This document shows positions 9,862 through 19,539 of a stretch of DNA of 64,000 bases, piece by piece. The notes under the pieces are model-generated. The model ran no database searches and had not been told where the DNA came from. It saw nothing but the letters and a program-made list of their open reading frames with translations. The stretch covers positions 1,098,001 to 1,162,000 of the forward strand of contig NZ_CP048209.1 of assembly GCF_010119935.1 (NCBI RefSeq). The letters are read 5' to 3'. The translations under genes were made by a program, and so were the position numbers. Origin of the DNA: Paenibacillus lycopersici. Its GTDB lineage: Bacteria; Bacillota; Bacilli; Paenibacillales; Paenibacillaceae. Each line of letters begins with the position of its first letter. Positions within the stretch are counted from its first letter, which is position 1.

Positions 9862-12277
9862 CATTAAGCTGATTACCGAGAATTTAGTAGAAGAACTTAT
9901 TCCGGGGATACAACGGGCCTCGGGTATCTATATCCTGACTTCATTTGTAATGGAGTCCGGTGTCAGGCTGCTGGCGCCGCATTTGAAAGAGGCGGCGTTA
10001 AGAGGAGCCGAAGTAAAGTTATTAGCAGGCGATTATCTGTTCGTCACTCAGCCGGAGGCGCTTCGGGCGCTAATCCGTATTCACCCCGCCATTGAGGTTC
10101 GGCTTTGGCGCAGCCGAGGGACATCGTTTCATCCGAAAGCCTATCTGTTTGATTATGAGAATGGGCAGGGCTTATTTATCGTCGGTTCATCCAACCTGTC
10201 GCAATCGGCATTCCGCATGGGAATTGAATGGAATCTGGCGGTCAACGCACAGCTCGAGCCCTATACCTTTCAAATGGCACTGGACAAGTTTATGCATCAG
10301 TTTAATCATGAAAACACGGAATCGCTTAACGACGTTACCCTCGCGATATATGAGGACGAGTATCGTGAGAATCGTCGCAAGTATCCCGAGCTCGTCCGTT
10401 CGATTACAGAGATGGAAGAAACCGAGCTTATGCTGCCGAGTAAACCAGCGAGGGAGAAGGCGCTAGACAAGCCTGACGCTGCAAACGATTTACAGCCGCG
10501 AAAGGCACAGGAGCAGGCATTAGAAGCTTTAGTGCAGACACGAGAAGAGGGCTACGATCGGGCAATGGTCGTGATGGCCACCGGACTTGGCAAGACCTAT
10601 CTGGCCGGCTTCTTCGCGCGTCAGTTCAATCGCGTGTTGTTTGTCGCCCATCGTGAGGAAATTTTGACGCAGGCTGCCCGTACCTTTCAACATGTTATGC
10701 CCGAACGCTCCGTGGGTCTATATAACGGGACCGAGAAGGAAACTGACCCCTCCTCTATCTTCGCGTCTATTTATACGCTCGGCATGAAAAAGCATCGCGA
10801 AAGATTCGCGGCGGATGCCTTCGACTTAATCGTTATCGACGAATTCCATCATGCTGCAGCACAATCCTATCAGGCGATATTAAACTGTTTTCGTCCACGA
10901 TTCCTGCTGGGCATTACGGCAACGCCAGATCGGATGGATGGTAAGGATGTCTATGCGATCTGCGATGGCAACGTTGCTTACCAAGTGAATTTTCTGGAGG
11001 CAATCAAACGAGGATGGTTAAGTCCGTTCCAGTACTACGGCATCTACGATGATACTGACTATGGTCAAATTACATGGTTGGGGAATAGGTATGATGAAGA
11101 AGAATTGCTGGCCGTCCAGTTGCAGGAGTCTACTGCGGCTAAGATCTACGCCGCCTGGGACAAGCATCGTCAGACACGAACGATCGCGTTTTGTTCTTCC
11201 ATCACGCAGGCTGACTTTCTGGCGGACTACTTTAAACGACAACGTATTGCAGCTGTTAGCTTGCATTCTCGGACCAAAGAGCTGACAAGAGACGAAGCTA
11301 TTCAGCGTCTGGCGGACGGCTCGTTACAAGTTATTTTTACGGTGGATTTGTTCAACGAGGGTGTTGATATTCCTGCAGTCGATACGCTTCTGTTCGTTCG
11401 GCCAACTGAATCGCTTACGGTGTTTACGCAGCAAGTCGGCCGCGGGCTTCGTCTGCATGATACAAAATCGACTTGTCATGTGATCGATCTGATCGGCAAC
11501 TATCGTAATGCGGACGTGAAGCTGAGTCTTTTTCAAGATCGCAATGAAGAGGAGAAGGGTAGCAGACAACCGATTCTTCCAATCGTACCCGATACATGCC
11601 TGTTGGAATTGGAAGTAGGCGTTATTTATCTGCTCGAGGAGCTTGCGAGGAAGAGGCAGCCACGCCGTGAGAAGCTCCGAAGCGCCTATTTTGATTTGAA
11701 GCGGGAATTGGGCAGAAGGCCCAGCTATCTTGAGCTGCATTTGAACGGCAGGGAAGAGAGTAAAGCTTATCGGCAAGAATTCTTGTCTTACGTCGGCTTT
11801 TTGCATTGGGCCGAAGAGCTGAATGAGTTCGAGGTGGAAGCTTTTACAAGCTGCGAGTGGTGGCTCCAAGAAGCCGAGCGTACGGATATGCGGAAGAGCT
11901 ACAAGATGGTAGTGCTCTTGGCTATGCTGGATCGGGGCATTGAAGAATGGTTAACTCCCATTCGTCCTTCGGAAACGGCAGCCTTCTTCCACGACTATCT
12001 AACCAGCAAGGAATATCGGAAACGAATCGATTTCTCGGATGGGGAGACTCGCGGACTGTGGAATTACAATGCGGAGAAAGTGAGCAAGCTCATCGCCAAA
12101 ATGCCAATGACGAAATGGAGCGGCAGCTCAAAGGGGCGTATTGCGTTTGACGGTGAGCAATTCGAGGTCCAGTTGCGCGTAGAGAATGAGCATCAGGCCC
12201 TCGTACATGAATGGACGAGGCAAATTGCGGAGTACCGGCTTCATTATCATTTTGAGCGTAGGGACAAGCAGTCTTAA
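9854..12277 (+). CDS. Second PLD-nuclease/SF2 helicase fusion
   Basis: The start is placed at ATG 9854 (M-P-D-I-K-L-I-T-E-N), which overlaps the MazG-like stop by 8 bp and has GAGGT upstream; a TTG at 9842 in the same frame is less likely. Product 807 residues. The PLD domain starts directly at the N-terminus, with a full H-P-K-x4-D motif at 93-100 and G-S-S-N-L-S after it. The helicase core follows: Walker A T-G-L-G-K-T at 243-248, D-E-F-H-H at 329-333, motif VI Q-Q-V-G-R-G-L-R at 526-533. About 270 C-terminal residues resemble the helicase-associated part of DUF3427 proteins. It is related to the first helicase (same D-E-F-H-H-A-A-A and N-E-G-V-D-I-P motifs) but lacks its 130-residue N-terminal domain and keeps the PLD Asp that the other has lost. 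The two may form a hetero-complex; this is inference. Confidence 0.9.
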   Translation: MPDIKLITENLVEELIPGIQRASGIYILTSFVMESGVRLLAPHLKEAALRGAEVKLLAGDYLFVTQPEALRALIRIHPAIEVRLWRSRGTSFHPKAYLFDYENGQGLFIVGSSNLSQSAFRMGIEWNLAVNAQLEPYTFQMALDKFMHQFNHENTESLNDVTLAIYEDEYRENRRKYPELVRSITEMEETELMLPSKPAREKALDKPDAANDLQPRKAQEQALEALVQTREEGYDRAMVVMATGLGKTYLAGFFARQFNRVLFVAHREEILTQAARTFQHVMPERSVGLYNGTEKETDPSSIFASIYTLGMKKHRERFAADAFDLIVIDEFHHAAAQSYQAILNCFRPRFLLGITATPDRMDGKDVYAICDGNVAYQVNFLEAIKRGWLSPFQYYGIYDDTDYGQITWLGNRYDEEELLAVQLQESTAAKIYAAWDKHRQTRTIAFCSSITQADFLADYFKRQRIAAVSLHSRTKELTRDEAIQRLADGSLQVIFTVDLFNEGVDIPAVDTLLFVRPTESLTVFTQQVGRGLRLHDTKSTCHVIDLIGNYRNADVKLSLFQDRNEEEKGSRQPILPIVPDTCLLELEVGVIYLLEELARKRQPRREKLRSAYFDLKRELGRRPSYLELHLNGREESKAYRQEFLSYVGFLHWAEELNEFEVEAFTSCEWWLQEAERTDMRKSYKMVVLLAMLDRGIEEWLTPIRPSETAAFFHDYLTSKEYRKRIDFSDGETRGLWNYNAEKVSKLIAKMPMTKWSGSSKGRIAFDGEQFEVQLRVENEHQALVHEWTRQIAEYRLHYHFERRDKQS

Positions 12278-12357
12278 ACAAAGAGAGCTTGCTATTTTTC
12301 TGAGCTTTCGTTTACGGTACATGCTGAATGTGTAGGGTCAACATATTGAATAGACTA

Positions 12358-12386
12358 ATGACAATGAGCGCAAGTTTCTCTATAAT
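12358..12386 (+). promoter_or_regulatory. Sigma-A-type promoter ahead of the dehydrogenase gene
   Basis: ATGACA (12358-12363), a 17-bp spacer, then TATAAT (12381-12386), 149 bp upstream of the GTG start at 12535. No convincing terminator for the helicase operon was found in 12278-12357. Confidence 0.6.
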
Positions 12387-12534
12387 AAATGTATAAAATC
12401 GCCAGATCGGATCCAGTTGGACTTTGCGGACAAGTTTCTGGATGAATACAACATACCATATTGAGGCCTTCATCTTCATCCGCGTATAGGGAAGAGAAGG
12501 CTCTTTTTGTATCGAGAATGCGGGAGGTTGAGAC

Positions 12535-13359
12535 GTGCAGAATTTCAACGGAAAAATATGCGTTGTGACCGGCGGCGCGGCGGGCGTAGGCTATGCTTTG
12601 TGCAGCCGGCTGGCAGAGCTTGGCGCGAAGGTGGTGCTTGCCGATATCGATATCGGCGGCGCGGAAGCGGCCAAAGCCGGGAATCCCGGGATAGGGGCCA
12701 ATATGGAGCCCGTCAGGGTGGATGTTACCGATGCTTCTTCCGTGCGGCAGCTTATGGAATATACAGTGGGGAAATACGGGAGAATTGATGTTCTTTTCAA
12801 TAATGCGGGGTTGGCCATTGTCGGCGAAATCCGCGATTTGTCCCTGGAACAATGGAAGCGGGTCATTGACGTCAATTTATTGGGGGAGCTTCACGGGATT
12901 CATTATGTGTATCCGATCATGATCAAGCAGGGCTTCGGACATATTGTGAACATGGCGTCCGGCTTCGGACTTGCCCCGGGACCGAACAACGCGCCTTATG
13001 TGACTTCGAAGTTCGGGATCGTCGGCATGTCGGAGACGCTTCGCGCGGAAGCGAAGGATCTGGGCATCGATGTAACGGTTATTTGCCCCGGCTATATCAA
13101 GACCGGAATGCTCACCGAGATGCAGACGGCGAACGCGGACCCTGCGGATGTGGCTTCGCTTATCCCCGTCAAGATGGTCGATGTCAAGGCTGCGGCAGAC
13201 AAGATTTTGCAGGGGGTGGCTCGTAAAAAGAAGGTTGTCGCCTTCCCGGGCTATGTCGGTGCGCTCACATTCCTGTACAAATTTGTGCCCGGCATTTTTC
13301 TGAAATATAACCTGAAGCAAATTCGAAACTTCCGAAAAATACGCAAAGCCGCTAAATAG
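12535..13359 (+). CDS. Short-chain dehydrogenase/reductase (SDR)
   Basis: A 274-residue classical SDR that begins with GTG after GGGAGG. Seen: cofactor motif T-G-G-A-A-G-V-G (12-19), with Asp residues at the end of the second strand (L-A-D-I-D) that favour NAD(H); structural N-N-A-G (89-92); and catalytic Ser142, Tyr155 and Lys159 in the Y-x3-K arrangement. The C-terminal 50 residues are hydrophobic followed by basic (ending K-Q-I-R-N-F-R-K-I-R-K), like SDRs that act on lipophilic substrates at the membrane. The substrate cannot be assigned. It is transcribed alone, from its own promoter, and converges with the minus-strand STAND regulator 38 bp away. Confidence 0.9.
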   Translation: MQNFNGKICVVTGGAAGVGYALCSRLAELGAKVVLADIDIGGAEAAKAGNPGIGANMEPVRVDVTDASSVRQLMEYTVGKYGRIDVLFNNAGLAIVGEIRDLSLEQWKRVIDVNLLGELHGIHYVYPIMIKQGFGHIVNMASGFGLAPGPNNAPYVTSKFGIVGMSETLRAEAKDLGIDVTVICPGYIKTGMLTEMQTANADPADVASLIPVKMVDVKAAADKILQGVARKKKVVAFPGYVGALTFLYKFVPGIFLKYNLKQIRNFRKIRKAAK

Positions 13360-13360
13360 C

Positions 13361-13389
13361 AGGGTGGGGGGGAGGCCCCCCCCCCAGCC
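13361..13389. terminator. GC-only hairpin between convergent genes
   Basis: A run of seven G (13366-13372), a 3-nt spacer and a run of ten C (13376-13385) can pair as a short bidirectional stem in the 38-bp gap between convergent genes. There is no U-tract. The homopolymer runs are also prone to length change or sequencing error. Confidence 0.4.
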
Positions 13390-13397
13390 TATACAGC

Positions 13398-15458
13398 CTA
13401 TAAAACCACGCCCGCCAGAAACTCCCTAAGCTTCTGAATCGCCTCTCTCCGAGAACGATAATACGTGGCTCGGCTTACGTGCAGCTGCTCGGCTGCGATC
13501 TCCGCGGTTAGGGGCGGAGCTTCAGCGAGAACCTTCACTATGGCTTGATCTCTCTCGGTAAACGGATAAGGGGGATGAGCGGAGAGAATACGTTGAAGCT
13601 TCTGCTGCAGATCGAGTCCGCCGCATGATAGCTTGCGTGCCAGAACGGTTTGTTCCAAGGCAGCCGGATGGCCGGACAGCGTCAGTGCGGTCAAGATCTC
13701 TTTTTCCGTAAGCGCAATGGACGGATCCGCTTTGCCGCCGTCAATAGGATTGGCAATCAGGCCGAGCAGCAAATCGCCGACATCCGACCCGCGCAAATCT
13801 CGCTCATGAACGAGCGCGTCGAAGAGGGGCTGTTCCTCCGTCCTGCTAGATAGCGGTCTTGATCGAAAACCGAGATTCCGAAGCAGCTCATTGGTCTGCT
13901 CATAGGCAGTTACGATGACGAAACGAAGCGCTGCAGTGCAATGAATGATCATGTCCGAAACGATCGTTCCCACCAATTCGTGAAAGGAATGATCGCTTGC
14001 TCGGGTAGAGACGCCCGTGAGCAGCTGGTAATAGGTATCGGATTGCTCGAGAGGCAATTGCCGCAGATGCTTGATCTCTTGGGGGAAAACATCGTCCAGC
14101 ACGCCTGGCAGGAAGCGCTCCAAGAAGAGAATGGTCTCCTTACATAGCAGGATCCCCGCAGTAAATGACAACGGAATCCCTTCCGCGGAGCGAAAGACGC
14201 GAACGCTCTCCGGAAACTGCTCCGCAAGCGCGTCAAGCAGCGCATGATCCAGCTCGGCAGAGATGGAGTGTGCGATATCCTCCGCAATAATGCGATGCAA
14301 GTGAGGCAGATCGCTGCCGCGATAAGGCTGCATCTGCAAGAAATCCACATTGGCAGCGAAGATGGAGACGGAATCCAGCAGGAAGAGATCCCGACACGCC
14401 GACAGCATGACCGAAGCAATCCGCTTTTGTTCTTGCCCCGCCGCCTGCTTGAGTTCTTTCGCCAATCCTTCCATCATGCTTCTTCTCCGGATCTGATAAC
14501 GTTCAGGTTCACGCTGCAGAAAGTCCTCGATCAGGAAGCTGCGCGCCACGTCATGAAGGGCAAGACCTCCCGCCGTGGGACGAATAAAGGAGAATTGAGT
14601 GAGCCGTTCAAGCTCCACCACGGTCAAGGGGGCTTCAAGAAGCCGCCCCAGCCACTTCGAATCCGCATGCGGCAGAATACAGAGCAGTTCCAGGGCTTCT
14701 TTCAATTCGGACGTGGCGACTTCACGCAGCATCTCCGCGCTAACCCGCATGGAGACTGGCAAAGCAGGGGCTGCCGAATCCCGTATCGGGAAATTCAGCC
14801 GTTCAACGAATAGCGCCATGGCCAGCGGCAGCCCTTGCGAATCGCCGAGAAGCCGCTCCACCACGCTTCCTTGTCTCAATCCCCTTAGCGTAAAATAGCG
14901 CTCTGCCTCTCTTCGCGCGAGCGGTTCAAGCCGAATATGCCGGATTCTGTTCTGCCATGCCATGTCCTTCATCCAATTGAAGGACAGGTCTTGTCTGGAT
15001 GCCAGAACGACAAGCAGCCCGTTCGCGGACAACTCGGGCAGGAACACTTCCCTGAACCAGCCTTCTATTGGGTGCATGTATTCATAGTTATCGATGCACA
15101 GCAGCATTTTCTGCCGGGTCATTTCGGCCATGATCGCCGAAATAGATTCGTTCGGCGAGGCTTGTACAAGCGGATGATGGATGAGAAAGGCGTGCAGCGA
15201 TTCCAAAAATCCACCAGGCGTATCCGTGCATACCCGGCCGTCCAGCCAAATCGAGCGCACCTTCTCCTGTTGCGCCATGTTCAGAAATTGGAGCATCAGA
15301 GCGGATTTCCCGATGCCGCCCATGCCCGAAAGGAAATAGATCTCGGTGGGGGGATCCTTCAATGTTAACCATTCGTGCATCAAGCCGAGCTCTGCATCCC
15401 TTCCCACGAACAGACGAGCTCGCTCAACAGAAAGGGCCTCGCCGAGTGTTCCCATCAC
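13398..15458 (-). CDS. STAND/NB-ARC-type ATPase with C-terminal helix-turn-helix
   Basis: 686 residues; start GTG at 15458 or the adjacent ATG at 15455, preceded by GAGGGA. The N-terminal AAA+/NACHT-like module carries F-V-G-R-D-A-E-L, Walker A G-M-G-G-I-G-K-S (45-52) and Walker B L-L-C-I-D-N-Y-E (119-126), with a sensor-like L-A-S-R further on. This combination is typical of STAND signalling ATPases that switch on when they bind a ligand. The middle is helical with no clear TPR repeat. The last 40 residues form a helix-turn-helix (A-E-Q-L-H-V-S-R-A-T-Y-Y-R-S-R), so the protein probably binds DNA and acts as a regulator. It is divergent from the SLH gene at 15698, across a 239-bp shared upstream region, which suggests that gene (or its own promoter) as target. 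No effector domain of a defence NLR is visible. Confidence 0.8.
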   Translation of the reverse strand: MMGTLGEALSVERARLFVGRDAELGLMHEWLTLKDPPTEIYFLSGMGGIGKSALMLQFLNMAQQEKVRSIWLDGRVCTDTPGGFLESLHAFLIHHPLVQASPNESISAIMAEMTRQKMLLCIDNYEYMHPIEGWFREVFLPELSANGLLVVLASRQDLSFNWMKDMAWQNRIRHIRLEPLARREAERYFTLRGLRQGSVVERLLGDSQGLPLAMALFVERLNFPIRDSAAPALPVSMRVSAEMLREVATSELKEALELLCILPHADSKWLGRLLEAPLTVVELERLTQFSFIRPTAGGLALHDVARSFLIEDFLQREPERYQIRRRSMMEGLAKELKQAAGQEQKRIASVMLSACRDLFLLDSVSIFAANVDFLQMQPYRGSDLPHLHRIIAEDIAHSISAELDHALLDALAEQFPESVRVFRSAEGIPLSFTAGILLCKETILFLERFLPGVLDDVFPQEIKHLRQLPLEQSDTYYQLLTGVSTRASDHSFHELVGTIVSDMIIHCTAALRFVIVTAYEQTNELLRNLGFRSRPLSSRTEEQPLFDALVHERDLRGSDVGDLLLGLIANPIDGGKADPSIALTEKEILTALTLSGHPAALEQTVLARKLSCGGLDLQQKLQRILSAHPPYPFTERDQAIVKVLAEAPPLTAEIAAEQLHVSRATYYRSRREAIQKLREFLAGVVL

Positions 15459-17002
15459 GTTATCCCTCGATTCCGATATCGATTCCTACGCCCAGAACGT
15501 CATGATGCTTCCTACCTATTCAACAATCCGCTGTTGAACTCCTCTACTCCCGTACCCATTGGAGAAGTCGCATGAGACAAAATCGAGATGAAAATGAGAC
15601 GGAAGGAGCCGGAATCGTCCATTAGAATAATACGTGACTTGTTGTTTGTATCCGTCATGCCGTTCTTGACGCTCAGCAATCGAAAGGAGAAGGAAGAATG
15701 CGTAAATCAGGCCGTAAAGTCATGCTTCTGATGCTGGTCTCATCCATCATGACGATGTTCGGCGTAGCTGGAGACGTTATCGGGAGTGGCAGAGCAGCTG
15801 CAGCGGAAAGTGATTTCTCGGGAGGGAACGGCACGATCGACAGTCCTTACCTCGTGGGAAATGCGGATCAGCTAGCAAGGCTGGGCAGCAGCAGGTATGT
15901 AGACAGGCGATATTATTTCAAGCAGATCGCCGATATTGATTTGAGCAGCCATGGAAACTGGACTCCGATCGGATCGACAAACATACCGATGGGAAGATTT
16001 GAAGGGCATTTGGATGGTAATGGATTCCGAATAACGGGACTTACGATTAGCGGTGGCGATCATGCGGGGCTATTCAGCACTATCGGCGGTTCTACGTACA
16101 GTCCCAGTTCGATGACGAATGTCAGGCTGGATCATGTCAACGTGACCGGAAACGATTACGTAGGCGGCCTGGCTGGCGAATTGTCGAGCGTAACGGTCAA
16201 CAACTGCATCGTTACCGGGAATGTGACCGGAGTGGACGATATAGGCGGCTTGACTGGCTGGTTGGATGGCACGATCAACGACAGCGCTGCTTCGGTGAAT
16301 GTGACCGGCAGCCATTATCATACAGGCGGCTTGGTGGGAGTGAATTCGGGAACGATTAACGGCAGCTATGCCTCAGGGCGTGTGAGCGGAGGTGCGATTG
16401 CTACGGGCGGCTTGGCCGGACAACAATATTCCGGATCGATCAACAACAGCTATGCTTCAGGAAGCGTGAGCGGTAATTCTCAAGTAGGCGGCCTGATTGG
16501 CATTCAAGACGGAGGATCGATCGGCAACAGCTACGCTTCAGGAAGCGTAGGCGGAAATTCGTATGTAGGCGGCTTGAGCGGCCGATGGACGAGAGGATCG
16601 AACGACAACAGCTTTTACGACATGGAATCGACAGGACAATCCGCATCGGCCTTCGGTACTGGCAAATTAACTGCAGCGATGAAGGATAGAAGCACATACG
16701 AAGAAGATATTGACCATCAGTGGGATTTCAATAATGTATGGGTGATCGATCCATCGCTTAACAACGGATATCCGGATTTGCAAGCCATGATTTCCGTGGC
16801 GGCGAGCTTCGACAGTAACGGAGGCTCGGCGGTCGCGAGCCAGACGGTCAAGTATAATGGCACGGCCGCTGCGCCCTCTATACCGACGAAGAACGGTTAC
16901 AAGTTCGAGGGCTGGTACAGCGACCGCGAGCTGACGCAAGCGTTCTTGTTCACGACGCAGATGACGTCTGATGTAACGCTGTATGCGAAGTGGATGAGCA
17001 CG

Positions 17003-17947
17003 AATGCGGATTTAAGCAATTTGACGTTGTCGAGCGGGACGTTGGATCCGGTGTTCGCGAGCGAGGTAACCAGCTATACGGCGAGTGTTGGGTACGCGGT
17101 GGAGAATGTGACGGTTACGCCGACGGTGGCGGACACTACCGCGACGGTGAAGGTGAACGGCATAGACATGACGGGCAGTTCACCCAGCGGAACTGTGAAC
17201 TTGAACGTTGGTGCGAACACGGTTACGGTACTCGTGACTGCGGAAGACGGTGCGACGAAGAAGACGTACACGATCACCGTCACGCGTGAGCCAAGCAGCA
17301 ATATCGACCTTAGCAGTAATGCCGACCTGAGCAATTTGACGTTATCGAGCGGCACGTTGGATCCGGTGTTCGCGAGCGAGGTAACCAGCTATACGGCGAG
17401 TGTTGGGTACGCGGTGGAGAATGTGACGGTTACGCCGACGGTAGCGGACACTACCGCAACGGTGAAGGTGAACGGCATAGACGTGGCGAGCGGCTTGCCC
17501 GGCGGAGCTGTGAACTTGAGCGTGGGCGCGAACGTGATCACGGTACTCGTGACTGCGGAAGACGGTGCGACGAAGAAGACGTACACGATCACCGTCACGC
17601 GTGCGCCAAGCGGCAATATCGACCTTAGCAGTAATGCCGACCTGAGCAATTTGACGTTGTCGAGCGGGACGTTGGATCCGGTGTTCGCGAGCGAGGTAAC
17701 CAGCTATACGGCGAGTGTTGGGTACGCGGTGGAGAATGTGACGGTTACGCCGACGGTGGCGGACACTACCGCAACGGTGAAGGTGAACGGTACAGACGTA
17801 ACGAGCGGCTCGGCCAGCGGAGCTGTGAATTTGAGCGTGGACGCGAACACGATTACGGTACTCGTGACTGCGGAAGACGGGACGCAGCAGCAGACGTACA
17901 CGATCACCGTCACGCGTGCGCCAAGCAGCAATGCGACGCTGAGCTCG
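17003..17947 (+). repeat. Three 315-bp direct repeats encoding cadherin-like domains
   Basis: Units begin N-A-D-L-S-N-L-T-L at 17003, 17318 and 17633, exactly 315 bp apart, and are almost identical for long stretches. They are substrates for slippage or recombination. Confidence 0.9.
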
Positions 17948-18802
17948 CTGACGGTAAGTGACGTGACGCTGGATCCAGCCTTTAACAGCGGAACCATATC
18001 GTATACGGCTTCTGCAGCGAATAGCGTGACGAGCACCACGGTCACGCCAACGGCGTCCGACGACACGGCAAGCGTGGCCGTTGCAGTGGATGGAGGAGCA
18101 GGCACGTCGATCACCGACGGTAAGCCGAGCGCTGCGATACCGCTTAGCGTTGGGCCGAATACGATCACGGTGGTTGTGAAGGCAGAGGACGACTCGACGA
18201 CTACGACCTACATGATTACAGTGACCCGCGCCGGAGCGGGCAGTAACAACAATGGCGGTGGTTTCATTCCTCCAAGCGATAACAACGTTCCTGCCATCAA
18301 TGGCGCATTAACGCTTCCTCCGGGTCAAGCGGGCAAGGTTAGTTTGGGAGACGCCATCATGATTGCGATTCCGGCCGATGCAACGGATAAAGAACTAAGG
18401 ATAACGATAGCTAAAATAGCGGATACGCAGAAGCTGCTAACGAAGACGGACGTTCCGGCAAGCCAGGTATATGAGGTTGCGAAGAATTTCCCGGAAAATT
18501 TCAGCAAACCGGTGACACTCTCCATGGCCTTCGACCCGGCAAGCCTGAAGAGCAATCAAACGGCAGCCGTGTTCTATTATGACGAAGGGAAGCAGGAGTG
18601 GGTGGAAGTCGTCGGCGGCAAGATCGACGGCAATCACATCACTGTAGAAGTCGATCATTTGGCAAAGTTTTCAGTATTCCCAGTAAGCCCAGTACGCCAA
18701 GCAGGAACCGGATCAGTTGAAGCTCCGACGAAGCCCGTCATAACCTTCAGCGATATCTCGGGACACTGGGCCGAGGCGAATATCAAGCAAGCGGCAGGCG
18801 AG

Positions 18803-18812
18803 GGCAGGCTTC
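18803..18812 (+). other. Frameshift site (apparent 8-nt deletion)
   Basis: In the paralogous gene at 37804, nine codon positions lie between H-W-A-E-x-K-I-R-Q-A-A and D-G-T-F-K-P. Here the same interval reads G-E-G, a single base, then G-F-A in the new frame. That leaves exactly 8 nt missing, and the frame change agrees with a loss of 8. Confidence 0.75.
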
Positions 18813-19382
18813 GCGGACGGAACATTCAAGCCGAATCGTATCGTGACGCGTGCCGAATTTGCGGTGATGCTGATGAACGCATTGCAGCTGCAGGACAATG
18901 GAGCCAAACTGACGTTTACGGATGCAGCGGAGATCGGAGCATGGGCTCGGAAAGCAGTCGCGCAAGCGGCAGGAGCGGGTATCATTACAGGCAGAGAGGA
19001 CGGCACGTTCCGTCCGAATGCCGAGATTACGCGCGCAGAGATGGCGATGATGGTCGCGAGAGCGCTCAACCTCGCGGTCGAAACGAATGCCGCAGCCGGC
19101 TTCGCGGATGACAAGGACATACCCGCATGGGCAAAAGGCGCAGCGGCGGCATTGAAGAGAATGGGCATCATCGATGGTAAAGGCGGAAACAAATTTGATC
19201 CTCAAGCTGCAGCATCACGAGCTGAGGCCGTAACCGTGCTGCTCCAAATGAAGGCGCGAATGAGCAAGTAATACATCGGGCGGCGATACCGGGATGAATC
19301 GCCCGCGCTCGTATGGACTGCTTACGCCGCACGGATGGAACGGGCGGCACATGAATTGGATGATCGAAGCAAACTTAACCAT

Positions 19383-19412
19383 GGTCGGCCGGCAATCGGC
19401 TGACCGTTTTTT
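19383..19412 (+). terminator. Rho-independent terminator after the second SLH gene
   Basis: GGTCGGCCG (19383-19391) pairs with CGGCTGACC (19396-19404), with one G-T wobble and a 4-nt loop, followed by G and seven T. Confidence 0.85.
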
Positions 19413-19486
19413 TGTCGTGCCGCGGAATGTCACCAGAGTACAAGTTTCGGTCACGCGCGCGGTGTGTGCGTCGGTCGGCGCTGTCC

Positions 19487-19492
19487 TATAAT
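19487..19492 (+). promoter_or_regulatory. -10 element of the ABC transporter operon
   Basis: TATAAT lies 48 bp upstream of the first permease gene; the -35 region is poor, consistent with an activator-dependent promoter (for example the AraC-type regulator downstream), which is inference. Confidence 0.45.
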
Positions 19493-19539
19493 GAGGGCAC
19501 AACGAACGAAAGAAAGAGAAGAGGGTGTGATTCACTGCC

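Larger units (their letters stand above)
15698..19271 (+). pseudogene. SLH surface protein with GLUG and cadherin-like repeats, frameshifted before the SLH domains
   Basis: The start is ATG 15698 behind AAAGGAGAAGGA. A signal peptide (residues 1 to about 36, ending A-A-A-A-E) is followed by GLUG-type repeats (about 16060-16600), an InlB/Listeria-Bacteroides repeat (about 16795-16995, ending L-Y-A-K-W), three near-identical 315-bp cadherin-like beta-sandwich units (from 17003, 17318 and 17633), a fourth divergent unit, and a 130-residue pre-SLH domain. The reading frame then enters the first SLH domain (S-D-I-S-G-H-W-A-E), but after 18806 the rest of the SLH array is in the next frame (D-G-T-F-K-P-N at about 18816 onward, to the stop at 19271). 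Read as it stands, the protein would end at 19111 with an unrelated tail and no complete SLH domain. It may be a real inactivation, a phase variant or a sequence error. Confidence 0.85.
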
